Shown piece by piece: positions 52,636 to 60,369 of a stretch of DNA of 64,000 nt. The notes under the pieces were generated by a model. It saw only the letters and a list, made by a program, of their open reading frames with translations, made no database searches and was not told the DNA's origin. The first letter of the stretch is position 1; each line of letters starts with the position of its first letter. Source of the stretch: JALHUB01 sp963719465 (GTDB taxonomy: Bacteria > Chloroflexota > Dehalococcoidia > DSTF01 > JALHUB01); contig OY970386.1 in the NCBI GenBank assembly GCA_963719465.1, positions 2,250,716 to 2,314,715 on the forward strand. Reading direction: 5' to 3'. The translations under genes were made by a program, and so were the position numbers.

Positions 52636-52818
52636 CTACCCCAGCCCCAGCGCTTTGGATTCCTTCTCGATGCGATCTATGTAGTCCTCTATAGCCCGCC
52701 ACACGCCCACATGGTCATGCGCCGCGATGAGCGCCGCGCATTGATCGGCCCGGCCTATCGGGTCTATACGCCGCCAGTACTCGGCCACCTTCCGCTTCCG
52801 CTGTTCATCTTCTTTCAT
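52636..52818 (-). CDS. Small hypothetical protein
   Basis: 60 residues from ATG 52818, with GGAGATCTAGCT upstream. Charged and helical (MKEDEQRKRKVAEYWRRIDP ... IEDYIDRIEKESKALGLG). It lies four bases before the replication-protein start. No family recognised. Confidence 0.55.
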   Translation of the reverse strand: MKEDEQRKRKVAEYWRRIDPIGRADQCAALIAAHDHVGVWRAIEDYIDRIEKESKALGLG

Positions 52819-52820
52819 AG

Positions 52821-53108
52821 CTAGATCTCCTCTGTCTCTCCGGGCCGTCTTCGCCGCCGGCTCCTCTTCCCCATCCCCATTGGGATAATGCCGTACGCGT
52901 TACAGGCCGCGTCGTCATTGGCGTTCCGGACTTCGTTGATGTTTTGCTCAGCGCGAAGCAGCCGCTTTAACTGCTGATCGTCCAACGTCCATACCCTATT
53001 CGCTGCCAGAATAAACGCCGACTGAAGCGACTCCCGAGCTGCTGCGAGTAGCCTTTCGACCTCGATGAACTCTGCTTCTGTGGCTGGATTGATCTTGCGT
53101 AAGCTCAT
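52821..53108 (-). CDS. Small hypothetical protein with basic tail
   Basis: 95 residues from ATG 53108, directly after the HNH stop. It has helical NPATEAEFIEVERLLAAARE and NRVWTLDDQQLKRLLRAEQN, then a basic RSRRRRRP tail. No family recognised; the tail suggests nucleic acid contact. Confidence 0.55.
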   Translation of the reverse strand: MSLRKINPATEAEFIEVERLLAAARESLQSAFILAANRVWTLDDQQLKRLLRAEQNINEVRNANDDAACNAYGIIPMGMGKRSRRRRRPGETEEI

Positions 53109-53109
53109 T

Positions 53110-53802
53110 CTATTGCTCTCCAATCGCCGGACTGCTTGTCGCCTTGCGGTACAAGCGGAGACACCGCTGGCAGGTGACCGTCTGCGGCTTCACCCTTCGC
53201 CGGCTTCGCCGGCCACAATACGCCGCCGCGGATCCCGGTCTGATCAGGTGCGTCCGCCTAATTAGTAGTGCACTCATATCTGGGCCTCTTTTTTCTAGTA
53301 CTTTGTCCGCCTTCTGGTGGCACTCCCAGCAGAGTAGCTCTATGTCTGAGGGCAGCTCATCCCACTGATCTACATAAGCGAGGATAGCGCGAACGAGGCT
53401 GTCGCCTGTGATGCGAAGCTCAAGCGGATAATTCGGGTATCCGTCACGTTTGCGGCCGACAGCATGATGTAACTGCAGGATCTCTAAGCGTGTCTCGCCG
53501 CAGTGTTGGCAGGCATTGCCGTAGAGGGCTAAGACTTCAGCACGATCAGCCGCTTGGCAAGCCGCATAGTGAGCTTTGCCCTTTGGCGCCTGTCGCCAGG
53601 CTCTCAAGCGGGCTTTGCTCTTTGGTGTCAGCAGGTAGGCCGCTTGGCAAGCGCGGCATTGCGACTGAAGACCGTCTTTTTTGCGCTCATCTGCAAGGAA
53701 GAACTCACGCGTCGCAGGCCATACCCCAGCGCGCTCTTTGCATTCCGGAGCGCAGTAAGGTTGACCGTTACGGTAGGCCGAACAGGTCTTAGTTTCAGTC
53801 AT
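53110..53802 (-). CDS. HNH-endonuclease-like protein 2
   Basis: 230 residues from ATG 53802 (GAGGGG just upstream). An N-terminal part with YCAPECKERAGVWPATREFF and SQCRACQAAYL resembles phage HNH proteins; the core is YGNACQHCGETRLEILQLHH, GYPNYPLELR, YVDQWDELPSDIELLCWECH. The C-terminus has a further ribbon TCQRCLRLYRK. It shares core blocks with the protein at 46876 but has longer ends, pointing to an old duplication. Confidence 0.8.
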   Translation of the reverse strand: MTETKTCSAYRNGQPYCAPECKERAGVWPATREFFLADERKKDGLQSQCRACQAAYLLTPKSKARLRAWRQAPKGKAHYAACQAADRAEVLALYGNACQHCGETRLEILQLHHAVGRKRDGYPNYPLELRITGDSLVRAILAYVDQWDELPSDIELLCWECHQKADKVLEKRGPDMSALLIRRTHLIRPGSAAAYCGRRSRRRVKPQTVTCQRCLRLYRKATSSPAIGEQ

Positions 53803-53890
53803 CATCCCCTCAGATAGATAGAGCCGGGCCCGCCACTTGTAGGCAAGCAACCGAGCACAAGTCGTGTAGCGCGGCGGCCCGGCTCAAGCG

Positions 53891-54163
53891 TCATCTCTTG
53901 TAGTGAACCCGTCGCCCTTCGTTGTCTATCCCCGCCGCTTCCTGCAGCCGACAGAAGAGCGAGCACAGAGCTCCCTTCTCTAAGGATGGTTTCGCTCTGT
54001 TGATCTGCTGGTCGATCCGTTGCAGCATCTCTTTCAGATCTGTTGCGCCGTCGAGAAAACTGAGATTGACCGTCACGCCGTTGTCATCGAGCGTCATGTG
54101 TTGCGGATCCGCGCCGGCAAGCAGCCGCTTGATGGTGTCTTCCAGGTTGTGTGTCTCAGTCAT
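53891..54163 (-). CDS. Small hypothetical protein
   Basis: 90 residues from ATG 54163 (AGGAG upstream), overlapping the previous gene's stop (ATGA). Contains LLAGADPQHMTLDDNGVTVN and CSLFCRLQEAAGIDNEGRRV. No family recognised. Confidence 0.5.
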   Translation of the reverse strand: MTETHNLEDTIKRLLAGADPQHMTLDDNGVTVNLSFLDGATDLKEMLQRIDQQINRAKPSLEKGALCSLFCRLQEAAGIDNEGRRVHYKR

Positions 54164-54552
54164 CTTTGCTCTCCTCTGCGATCATGCGCCGCCTTCACCT
54201 TTTCCGCTGTCACGCAACCGCTGTGGAAGACGGGCTCGCCACCGTCCATTGAAAACGGCTGATGGCTTTTCACCCGCGTGGGCTTGCCACAGCCGACGCA
54301 ATTGACGAAAACTTGCGGGCGACTTTCTGTGTCCGACCGAGACTTTGCCGATGTTAGATTCGAAAGCGTTGCCTGATTTGAATCTAATTTTCGGTTGGGG
54401 GGTATCGAGACACTGGCCCCGCGTTTACTATGCAACGCTTTCAGATTCGATTTGATTCTGCGTCGGTGCAGCGCAGATCGGCATGCTGTTGAGCACGTCC
54501 GGCCACGCTTAATCGTCTTCTTACAGACCCCGCAATGCAGTACTTTTCGCAT
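54160..54552 (-). CDS. Small zinc-ribbon protein
   Basis: 130 residues from ATG 54552. Ribbon 1: LHCGVCKKTIKRGRTCSTAC; a basic Ser-rich middle; ribbon 2: VNCVGCGKPTRVKSHQPF ... HSGCVTAEKVKAAH. Two of the five TTAGATTC octamers (54354-54361, 54380-54387) fall in its middle. No known function. Confidence 0.5.
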   Translation of the reverse strand: MRKVLHCGVCKKTIKRGRTCSTACRSALHRRRIKSNLKALHSKRGASVSIPPNRKLDSNQATLSNLTSAKSRSDTESRPQVFVNCVGCGKPTRVKSHQPFSMDGGEPVFHSGCVTAEKVKAAHDRRGEQR

Positions 54553-54602
54553 CTCACTTACCCCTGCGCGGCGGCTATTCGTCCGGGAGCTGTAACACTG
54601 TC

Positions 54603-55022
54603 CTATCGCCGGGCGACACCCACATTCACGCCCTTGCAAGTCCCGGCGGGGAAGATAGGAATCAAATCCACTATCGGCGTCGCCGGGTAGTAGTGGCGTA
54701 GCTCTTTCATGTACTCATCATCCGCGGCCGGCGGGGATTCGGTTGCAGCGTCGGCTACGTATCTCATCCACGCATCGAGGTCGAACTTGGAAGCGTCTCC
54801 TAATCGGATCCGCGCGCCCCCGACGCCCCGTAGCAGGTAGTCACCTTCCGGGACGCCCTCGCCTGTTAGGGCCAGCGCCTCATTGTAGTAAATGAGTAGC
54901 CAAGTCTCGCCGAGCGGCCCCCAGTTGCCGTCTGCCTGCATCACTTCTTTGGCGTAGGCGAGCACTTTTTCGGCTGTCCCGCCCATGCGCTCTTCTGCTG
55001 TTCTCTTTGTCTCTTCAGTCAT
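54603..55022 (-). CDS. Hypothetical protein
   Basis: 139 residues from ATG 55022, which overlaps the stop of the next upstream gene (ATGA). Contains EKVLAYAKEVMQADGNWGPL, GETWLLIYYNEALALTGEGV and a Pro-rich YYPATPIVDLIPIFPAG near the C-terminus. No family recognised. Confidence 0.5.
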   Translation of the reverse strand: MTEETKRTAEERMGGTAEKVLAYAKEVMQADGNWGPLGETWLLIYYNEALALTGEGVPEGDYLLRGVGGARIRLGDASKFDLDAWMRYVADAATESPPAADDEYMKELRHYYPATPIVDLIPIFPAGTCKGVNVGVARR

Positions 55023-55687
55023 CGTTCGTTCTCCTCTCCTTCTGCTGCCGGGCAGCGGCAGTTTGCGCCGCGCCGGAGACACTTCGGACAGATCGGCCAG
55101 CGCCGATTTCGCATGATCGTGAAGCCGTCGCCGGCGGTCATCTCTTCTTTGACTGCATCGTCGTCGGCGCACACTCCGCGCATTTGATCGAGCATCTCGT
55201 GGATCTTGCTTGTCGGAGTGTGCTGGGTGAAATAGAACTGGCCGTCGGCGTCGAACGCTTCCGGTGGCACATGAGTGAACAGACGACTCTCCGCAATGCG
55301 GCGGCGTCTGCGCAATAACTCGGCGCGGTCTTTCCGACATGACTCGCAACGCCGACTCCATTTCTTCTGTGACTTCCCCGGCGCTGGCAGCGCCGGGGGT
55401 TCGATCTCTCCCCCGCAGTCAAGGCAGGCATCGACTATTGCTTGCATCCGGGAAACCATCGCAGCCACGTCCGCTGTCGGGGTGTGTGAAGTGAAGTACA
55501 GCGCCCCGCCTTTTTGAAAGGCTTCCGGTGGCACTTCGGCGTATAGGCACGCAGCCGCGATCTTGTGGTACAGGCGCAGCAACTCGCCACGCTGTTTGTA
55601 GCACGCCGGGCAGCGTCGCACCCACTTCGGAAGCGGCGGTTGAATCAGCGGCTCGCCGCAGTCAATACAGACTTCAGGACGTGACAT
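55019..55687 (-). CDS. Zinc-ribbon protein with internal duplication
   Basis: 222 residues. Two copies of an 85-residue unit: CIDCGEPLIQP ... RCPACYKQRGELLRLYHKIA, VPPEAFQKGGALYFTSHTPT and CLDCGGEIEPP ... RCESCRKDRAELLRRRRRIA, VPPEAFDADGQFYFTQHTPT. A third ribbon (CPKCLRRGANCRC) closes the protein. Each unit has a C-x-x-C pair, a helix and a short strand pair. Function unknown. Confidence 0.6.
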   Translation of the reverse strand: MSRPEVCIDCGEPLIQPPLPKWVRRCPACYKQRGELLRLYHKIAAACLYAEVPPEAFQKGGALYFTSHTPTADVAAMVSRMQAIVDACLDCGGEIEPPALPAPGKSQKKWSRRCESCRKDRAELLRRRRRIAESRLFTHVPPEAFDADGQFYFTQHTPTSKIHEMLDQMRGVCADDDAVKEEMTAGDGFTIMRNRRWPICPKCLRRGANCRCPAAEGEENER

Positions 55688-55906
55688 GGTTCACCAACTT
55701 TCGTCCATGTGCGCCGGGCATACTTCTAGTGCTGTTTCTGGTGTCATGGCTAACTTTCCGCACCTCATACATATCCTAATGAGTTACTGGCCGAAGTGTG
55801 ACATGTGCAAAACCTCCGCTTTCGCAGATTCGAAACGAGGAAAGCGGATGTCCACAGATACGGCTTCTCAAAATAGCGTCTCGTAAGAATGCGAACTAAT
55901 TTCAAA

Positions 55907-56149
55907 TTAGTCATCCTCGTGTAGCGCCCGCGTCCGGTAGCAAATGCAGCACGCACACTTGTCGTGGGCCGCCTCATTCGGGTAGCCCTCAGATATGCCG
56001 ATCCAGCCAGCCGCCGCCCGGGCTTGGCACTCACTACACGCGCCGGGCCCGTTCGTCAGCCATTCTTTTTGATCGCGCCCTTGTCGCAATGCTGCCTCAA
56101 GCCTCGCGGCGAAAAGCTCTTCTGTGGTCTTGCGCGCCGGCGGTGTCAT
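55907..56149 (-). CDS. Small Cys-rich protein
   Basis: 80 residues from ATG 56149, overlapping the previous stop (ATGA). Helical N-terminus (TEELFAARLEAALRQGRDQK) and a Cys-rich end: GACSECQARAAAGW ... HDKCACCICYRTRAL, a likely zinc site. The gap 55688-55906 upstream of the neighbouring gene holds no supported gene. Confidence 0.5.
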   Translation of the reverse strand: MTPPARKTTEELFAARLEAALRQGRDQKEWLTNGPGACSECQARAAAGWIGISEGYPNEAAHDKCACCICYRTRALHEDD

Positions 56150-56289
56150 CTCGCCTGCTCCTGCTGCTGCTCAGCGTTGATCACGTTCTGGAAGGATCGT
56201 TGGTAAGAGCGACCCCAGCCGACAATCGAGATCATCATCGCGGCGGCTAACGCGGCGACACACATTAGGGCTAGCGCGTGTGCCCACAT
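56146..56289 (-). CDS. Small membrane protein (47 residues)
   Basis: ATG 56289 overlaps the previous stop (TAATG) and its own stop overlaps the next start (ATGA), so it is coupled on both sides. The sequence starts MWAHALALMCVAALAAAMMI and continues SIVGWGRSYQRSFQ: one membrane helix, then a polar tail with a glutamine run. Such proteins are often spanin- or holin-like, but that is only a possibility. Confidence 0.6.
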   Translation of the reverse strand: MWAHALALMCVAALAAAMMISIVGWGRSYQRSFQNVINAEQQQEQAR

Positions 56290-56591
56290 TAGGCCACCTC
56301 CTCAGCACGGGCATTAAGCGAGACCGCCAGGCTACGCGCATGGTGTTCGCAGTAGATTCCGTCGCCGGTGTACTGGTGGAAGTGCCTCTGCCCCCGCCGT
56401 GTTAGCCGGTAGTGAACGTCAAAGCCGCGGGGATTGCTGCATCTGCGAACCCCCTGCTCAGTTACTGCAATCGTGAAGCAGGCTTGCTTGTGCGTCGAAA
56501 ACGCCGGGCAGTTGATATCGACGTGCCAGCCGTCAGTCCGGCCACAGTGAGGACACGGCTGGGGCTCTGTCGGGTGTAGTTGGTACGTCAT
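56289..56591 (-). CDS. Small zinc-binding protein
   Basis: 100 residues from ATG 56591, overlapping the previous stop (ATGA). It has PCPHCGRTDGWHVDINCPAF, THKQACFTIAVTEQGVRRCS and GIYCEHHARSLA, enough Cys/His for one or two zinc sites. Function unknown. Confidence 0.5.
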   Translation of the reverse strand: MTYQLHPTEPQPCPHCGRTDGWHVDINCPAFSTHKQACFTIAVTEQGVRRCSNPRGFDVHYRLTRRGQRHFHQYTGDGIYCEHHARSLAVSLNARAEEVA

Positions 56592-56854
56592 CGCGCCGGC
56601 CTCCTGTCGCTGTCGATTGGTGTCGGTGGCCGTGGGAAGCGCATTGGCCGCGCCAGCACGTCCTCGCATAGCGCCTCGATGCTGCGCTCCTCATCGGCGG
56701 GCGGGCCCAGATAGACGTACTCGCCGATGATCGCGTGGGCCTCTTCCGGCGACCTCGCGGCATACACACGCCTTGTGAGTTCTCCCGTCTTGTCGCTGTG
56801 GCCGCCGTCTCTCAACGTGCGCTGGGCTTGAGCTAGTTCCTGTAACCAAGTCAT
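56588..56854 (-). CDS. Hypothetical protein next to attR
   Basis: 88 residues from ATG 56854. Helical (LQELAQAQRTLRDGGHSDKT, SPEEAHAIIGEYVYLG). In the circular element its start overlaps the integrase stop (ATGA), so it would be the second gene of an integrase-led operon. In the integrated form its upstream is the attR junction. Confidence 0.5.
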   Translation of the reverse strand: MTWLQELAQAQRTLRDGGHSDKTGELTRRVYAARSPEEAHAIIGEYVYLGPPADEERSIEALCEDVLARPMRFPRPPTPIDSDRRPAR

Positions 56855-56927
56855 GCTGTCGCTTCCTTTCTTTGGAGTACGTTAATGCTGAATGGTACGG
56901 AGTTCGGGTGTCTGATCTGTGCAGCCT

Positions 56928-56933
56928 TGAGGC
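56928..56933. other. attR core
   Basis: TGAGGC; element sequence to the left (GCAGCCT), host to the right (GGATCGG). Confidence 0.75.
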
Positions 56934-57453
56934 GGATCGGCAGTGCGGGTTTGGCCTGAGGCTGTTCCAGCAGTTCCAGGGTGGCGCAATAATGACCTGG
57001 TGCTCCGGATACGGTCACCCCACCGATAAAGCACAAGTGTACGTAGCGGATGAGAACACCTATTACTCGCTCAGCCTGCCCGTGGCAACACCTCCGCCAC
57101 CACCGACGGCGACGCGCATACCAACGCGAACGCGCACGCCCACGCCGGTACGAACGGCGACGTTCACGCCGGTGCCCAGCGCAACTGTGGGGTCGGGTCC
57201 AACCGCGACCACCGGGCCCACGCCCACCGCGACCAGCACGCCGCGTATCATCCCCGTCGGGGGCATCGCGGAGCCGCCGGACGACTTCCGTGCGACGCAC
57301 GGGGGCGCCGGACTGCCCACGGGAACCGCCCCCTTGGGAGTCAACGTGCCAGGGCTGGTTGCGCAGTTGATGGGGTTGGTCCTGCTAGCGATGGTTGTGG
57401 GGCTCGTCGCCGTCGGCGGTTGGTATGTCACGAAGCGGCGGCGGGCGGGCTAG
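56934..57453 (+). pseudogene. 3' part of the interrupted M23/LGFP gene
   Basis: This continues the host frame broken at 42468: RQCGFGLRLFQQFQGGAIMT completes the LGFP-like repeat, followed by a Thr/Pro-rich linker (TPTPVRTATFTPVPSATVGS) and the C-terminal anchor (VGGIAEPPDDF, a hydrophobic helix, KRRRAG). An open frame from TTG 56872 reads through attR, but it is doubtful that it is translated. Nearly the same linker is found in the paralog at 62190. Confidence 0.85.
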
Positions 57454-57456
57454 CGG

Positions 57457-58170
57457 CTAGGTGCGCCAGGCGACTTCGTAGAGCCTGTAGCGGTCGGGGA
57501 AGCCCCTGATACGATGCTTTCCCCGGTCGACGAATTTGAACCCCGGGTAAGGGCCCGCCAACTCTTTCACTAGCTCCGACATCAGTATCTGATTGCCCTT
57601 CGCTTTCTCGGCGATGCGGGCCGCCAGGTTGACGGCGGCGCCGAAGAGGTCCTGCTGGTCGCGGAGGACGTCGCCGGAGTTGAGCCCCATGCGAAGGACG
57701 AGCGGTCGCACAGGGTTCTCGCGATTCTGCTCGGCGATCTTGCGCTGGATGTCGATGGCGCAGAGGACGGCGCGGCGGGCGCTGCCGAAGGCGACCATGA
57801 AGCCGTCGCCCTGGTACTTGATCTCGGTGCCGCCGTGGTCCTGGATCTGGGCGCGGACGATCTGGTTGTGGCGCTTGAGGGCGTCGAGAGCCTGCTGGTC
57901 GCCGACGGAGGCGGTCATGTCAGAGAAGCCCTGGATGTCGGTGAAGAGGACGGTGACGGTCGCCTCGACCGTCGTCTGGAGGGCGAGGCCGAGGGCGCGG
58001 CCGCACTGGCCGCAGAAGCGCGAGCCTTCGGAGTTAGTGGCGCCGCAGTTGGCGCAGATGATCGGCGCGGGGGGCGTCGCGCTATAGCGGTCTTCGGGCA
58101 GGAGGGAGCCGGCGTGGTGGCCGATGTCCTCCATGCCTTCGGGCGGACGGACGGGGTCGGATGGCGGCAT
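57457..58170 (-). CDS. Class III adenylate/guanylate cyclase with zinc ribbon
   Basis: 237 residues. A C4 ribbon (CANCGATNSEGSRFCGQCG) precedes the cyclase catalytic domain: VTVLFTDIQGFSDMTASVGD (metal Asp), GGTEIKYQGDGFMVAFGSA (Lys for adenine, second Asp), LRMGLNSGDVL and FGAAVNLAARIAEKA (transition-state Asn/Arg). All catalytic positions appear kept, so it should make cAMP (or cGMP). It has no membrane segment. It converges with the interrupted M23 gene. Confidence 0.88.
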   Translation of the reverse strand: MPPSDPVRPPEGMEDIGHHAGSLLPEDRYSATPPAPIICANCGATNSEGSRFCGQCGRALGLALQTTVEATVTVLFTDIQGFSDMTASVGDQQALDALKRHNQIVRAQIQDHGGTEIKYQGDGFMVAFGSARRAVLCAIDIQRKIAEQNRENPVRPLVLRMGLNSGDVLRDQQDLFGAAVNLAARIAEKAKGNQILMSELVKELAGPYPGFKFVDRGKHRIRGFPDRYRLYEVAWRT

Positions 58171-58313
58171 GACGTTCCTCGTCGAAGGCGCACGGTTGCC
58201 TTAACATTTCACGTTAGCATGGCGCCGGAGGCTCGTCAAACGAGGGGGACTCGCGGCGTCGAGAGGCGGGATAAGTCGTCGAGTGCGGGACAGTGCTTGC
58301 GCGAACCAGAGTC

Positions 58314-58341
58314 TTGACAATCGTCGCGCGAGGAGTATAGT
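58314..58341 (+). promoter_or_regulatory. Strong promoter upstream of the beta-propeller gene
   Basis: TTGACA (58314-58319), a 16-base spacer and TATAGT (58336-58341). Confidence 0.75.
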
Positions 58342-58379
58342 TAAGCCGCTGGTGGTTCGTTAGTATCCTCGGGGGGTGC

Positions 58380-60320
58380 ATGATGCGTTCTTCATGGCTA
58401 TTTAGTCTTCTTCTGCTGCCGCTTGTGTGCGCGCTGCTCTTGATGTTGTCGTGGCCGTCGAGCCAGAAAGCGGCAGCCAGCGACAGTGAAGGCAACAACG
58501 CGAGCGGCCCGGACTCGATCAGCATCAGCGGCGATGGCCGCTACGTTGCCTTCTCTTCCCAGGCCTCGAACCTGGTGCCAGGCGACACTAACGGCAAGAT
58601 AGACGTTTTCGTGCGGGACAGGCAGACGGGAGCGACGACACGGGTGAGCGTGGACAGCAACGGGAACCAGGCGAACGATGTGGGCTGGCATCCCGCCATG
58701 AGTGCTGATGGGCGCTATGTCGCCTTCGCCTCCGCCGCGACGAACCTTTCGCCGGAGCCCGAGGCGGGTTACCTCCAGGTGTACGTGCATGATCTCGTCA
58801 CCGGGTCTACGGAGCTTGTCAGCAGGAACGGCGATGGTGTTCCAGGAAACCAGGCGAGCGCCACCACCTCAGAAGCCCCGTCGATAAGCGGAGACGGCAA
58901 CTACATCGCCTTCTGGTCTGCGGCGACCAACCTGGGGGGAACCGTCACGAACAACAATGGGAGGATATACGTCCGGGACCGCTCCGCCGGGACGACGACG
59001 CTCCTGACGGTCGGCTACGACGGCAGCGAGGCGAACGGAGGCAGCCAGTCCCCGGCGATAAGCGCCGACGGGTGCTACATCGCTTACACTTCTTCCGCGT
59101 ACAATCTAGTGCCGGGCGACACCAACGGGGTAAGCGACGTCTTTGTGTACGATTGCCACGACGGCACGACGACGCGCGTGAGCGTGGATGACGACGGCGC
59201 ACAGGGGGATGGCGCGAGCCGGTCCCCATCGATCAGCGGAGACGGCACGTACGTGGCATTCTCCTCTTTCGCGTCGAACCTGACGAGCGATAGCCGCGGC
59301 TACGAGCACATCATCGTCCACGACCGTCAGGCAGGTCAGAACCAACGGGTGGATTACGCCTGGGACGGCGGGGAAACTGACGGAGGAGCGATGCTGCCCG
59401 TCATTAGCGCTTACGGGGACATCGTGGCATTCATTTCAGGGGCGACCAATATTGTTCCGAACGACACAAACGGTGTGAGCGATGTCTTCGTGACGTTCCT
59501 TGCGGCCCCGATCGAGATGATGGGTGTGGCGAGCGAGGACAGCAGCGGCGTGGAGGGCAACGGCAGCAGCGGCAGCATGTTCGCCCCGGCCATGAATAGT
59601 GACGGTCAGCAAATAGCCTTCTACTCCCAGGCCTCCAACCTGGTGTCTTATGACACCAACAACTACTGCGACTATGACTACGATGACGTCTACGACGATA
59701 ACTGCTCGGATGCGTTCGTGCACGGCATCGCTCCGCTGCAGACCGAGCGGGTCAGCCTGCCGGACATCAGCATAATGCCGACGCCGACCCCGATCACGTT
59801 GCCCGACTTGATTGTCCAGGACATGTACTACGGCGGATGCATCCCCTTCCAGTCCGGTGCGAATTTCTACATCGAGGTCAAGAATATCGGGACCGCGGCG
59901 GCCGGACCTTCGACTACGCTAGTGGACAGTTACTACCAACTCAGCACATGCGACTTGCAGCCCGGCTGGTCCACCGAGTTGATGCTGCCCCTTGCTCTTG
60001 TCAACGGCGAGGTCACCGCAGCGGCAGACTGGGGCAACGTTATAACTGAGTCTGACGAGACCAATAACTCTCTGACGAAGAACATCATCCGGCCTGCGTG
60101 CGGCACGCCTACCATGACACCAATCCCGACGGCTACACCTACGGCCACGGCGACGTATGATCCGCCCAGCGTCGGCGGGCTGGCGGAGGCGCCGGAGGAC
60201 GCTGGTGGCGCGAATGGCGGCGGTCCGCCGACGGGCGCGCTGGCGATGCTTGCGGGAGTCGCGCTTGTTGTTGTGACGGCTGGCGGCTGGTACGCGAGGC
60301 GGGTTTTCGCGCGAAAGTAG
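58380..60320 (+). CDS. Secreted TolB-like beta-propeller protein with C-terminal anchor
   Basis: 646 residues. Signal helix, then seven or so WD40-like (PD40) repeats of the form SISGDGRYVAFSSQASNLVP GDTNG.DVFVRD, a CARDB-like domain (LPDLIVQDMYYGGCIPFQSG, NIGTAAAGPSTT), a short Thr/Pro linker, and the anchor VGGLAEAPEDAGG ... LAMLAGVALVVVTAGGWYA with a basic tail. GGGGGGTG precedes the ATG. It is probably a surface-attached protein that binds proteins or sugars. The last 50 or so bases are nearly identical to those of the gene at 62190. Confidence 0.8.
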   Translation: MMRSSWLFSLLLLPLVCALLLMLSWPSSQKAAASDSEGNNASGPDSISISGDGRYVAFSSQASNLVPGDTNGKIDVFVRDRQTGATTRVSVDSNGNQANDVGWHPAMSADGRYVAFASAATNLSPEPEAGYLQVYVHDLVTGSTELVSRNGDGVPGNQASATTSEAPSISGDGNYIAFWSAATNLGGTVTNNNGRIYVRDRSAGTTTLLTVGYDGSEANGGSQSPAISADGCYIAYTSSAYNLVPGDTNGVSDVFVYDCHDGTTTRVSVDDDGAQGDGASRSPSISGDGTYVAFSSFASNLTSDSRGYEHIIVHDRQAGQNQRVDYAWDGGETDGGAMLPVISAYGDIVAFISGATNIVPNDTNGVSDVFVTFLAAPIEMMGVASEDSSGVEGNGSSGSMFAPAMNSDGQQIAFYSQASNLVSYDTNNYCDYDYDDVYDDNCSDAFVHGIAPLQTERVSLPDISIMPTPTPITLPDLIVQDMYYGGCIPFQSGANFYIEVKNIGTAAAGPSTTLVDSYYQLSTCDLQPGWSTELMLPLALVNGEVTAAADWGNVITESDETNNSLTKNIIRPACGTPTMTPIPTATPTATATYDPPSVGGLAEAPEDAGGANGGGPPTGALAMLAGVALVVVTAGGWYARRVFARK

Positions 60321-60369
60321 AGGACATCGCAGGGAGAGTTCGCGGAGAATATGTGACCCCTGGAGGTGC

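Larger units (their letters stand above)
42463..56933. mobile_element. 14.5-kb integrated element with serine integrase (satellite-like)
   Basis: The ends are defined by two TGAGGC copies, 42463-42468 and 56928-56933, 14,465 bp apart. Joining the outer flanks gives an uninterrupted host frame that aligns over its length with the paralog at 62190 (519 versus 521 residues). Joining the inner ends gives attP, with the 12-base dyad AGCCTTGAGGCT. Contents: integrase, XRE regulator, O-like replication gene with iterons, two HNH proteins, a GIY-YIG protein, prohead-protease-like and MuF-like proteins, and many small zinc-ribbon proteins, nearly all on the minus strand. GC is clearly lower than in the surrounding chromosome. 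Confidence 0.9.

Noticed and set aside
56872..57453. An independent 193-residue gene at the right end of the element
   Set aside because: Its first 20 codons are element DNA read through attR; the rest is the displaced 3' end of the interrupted host gene.
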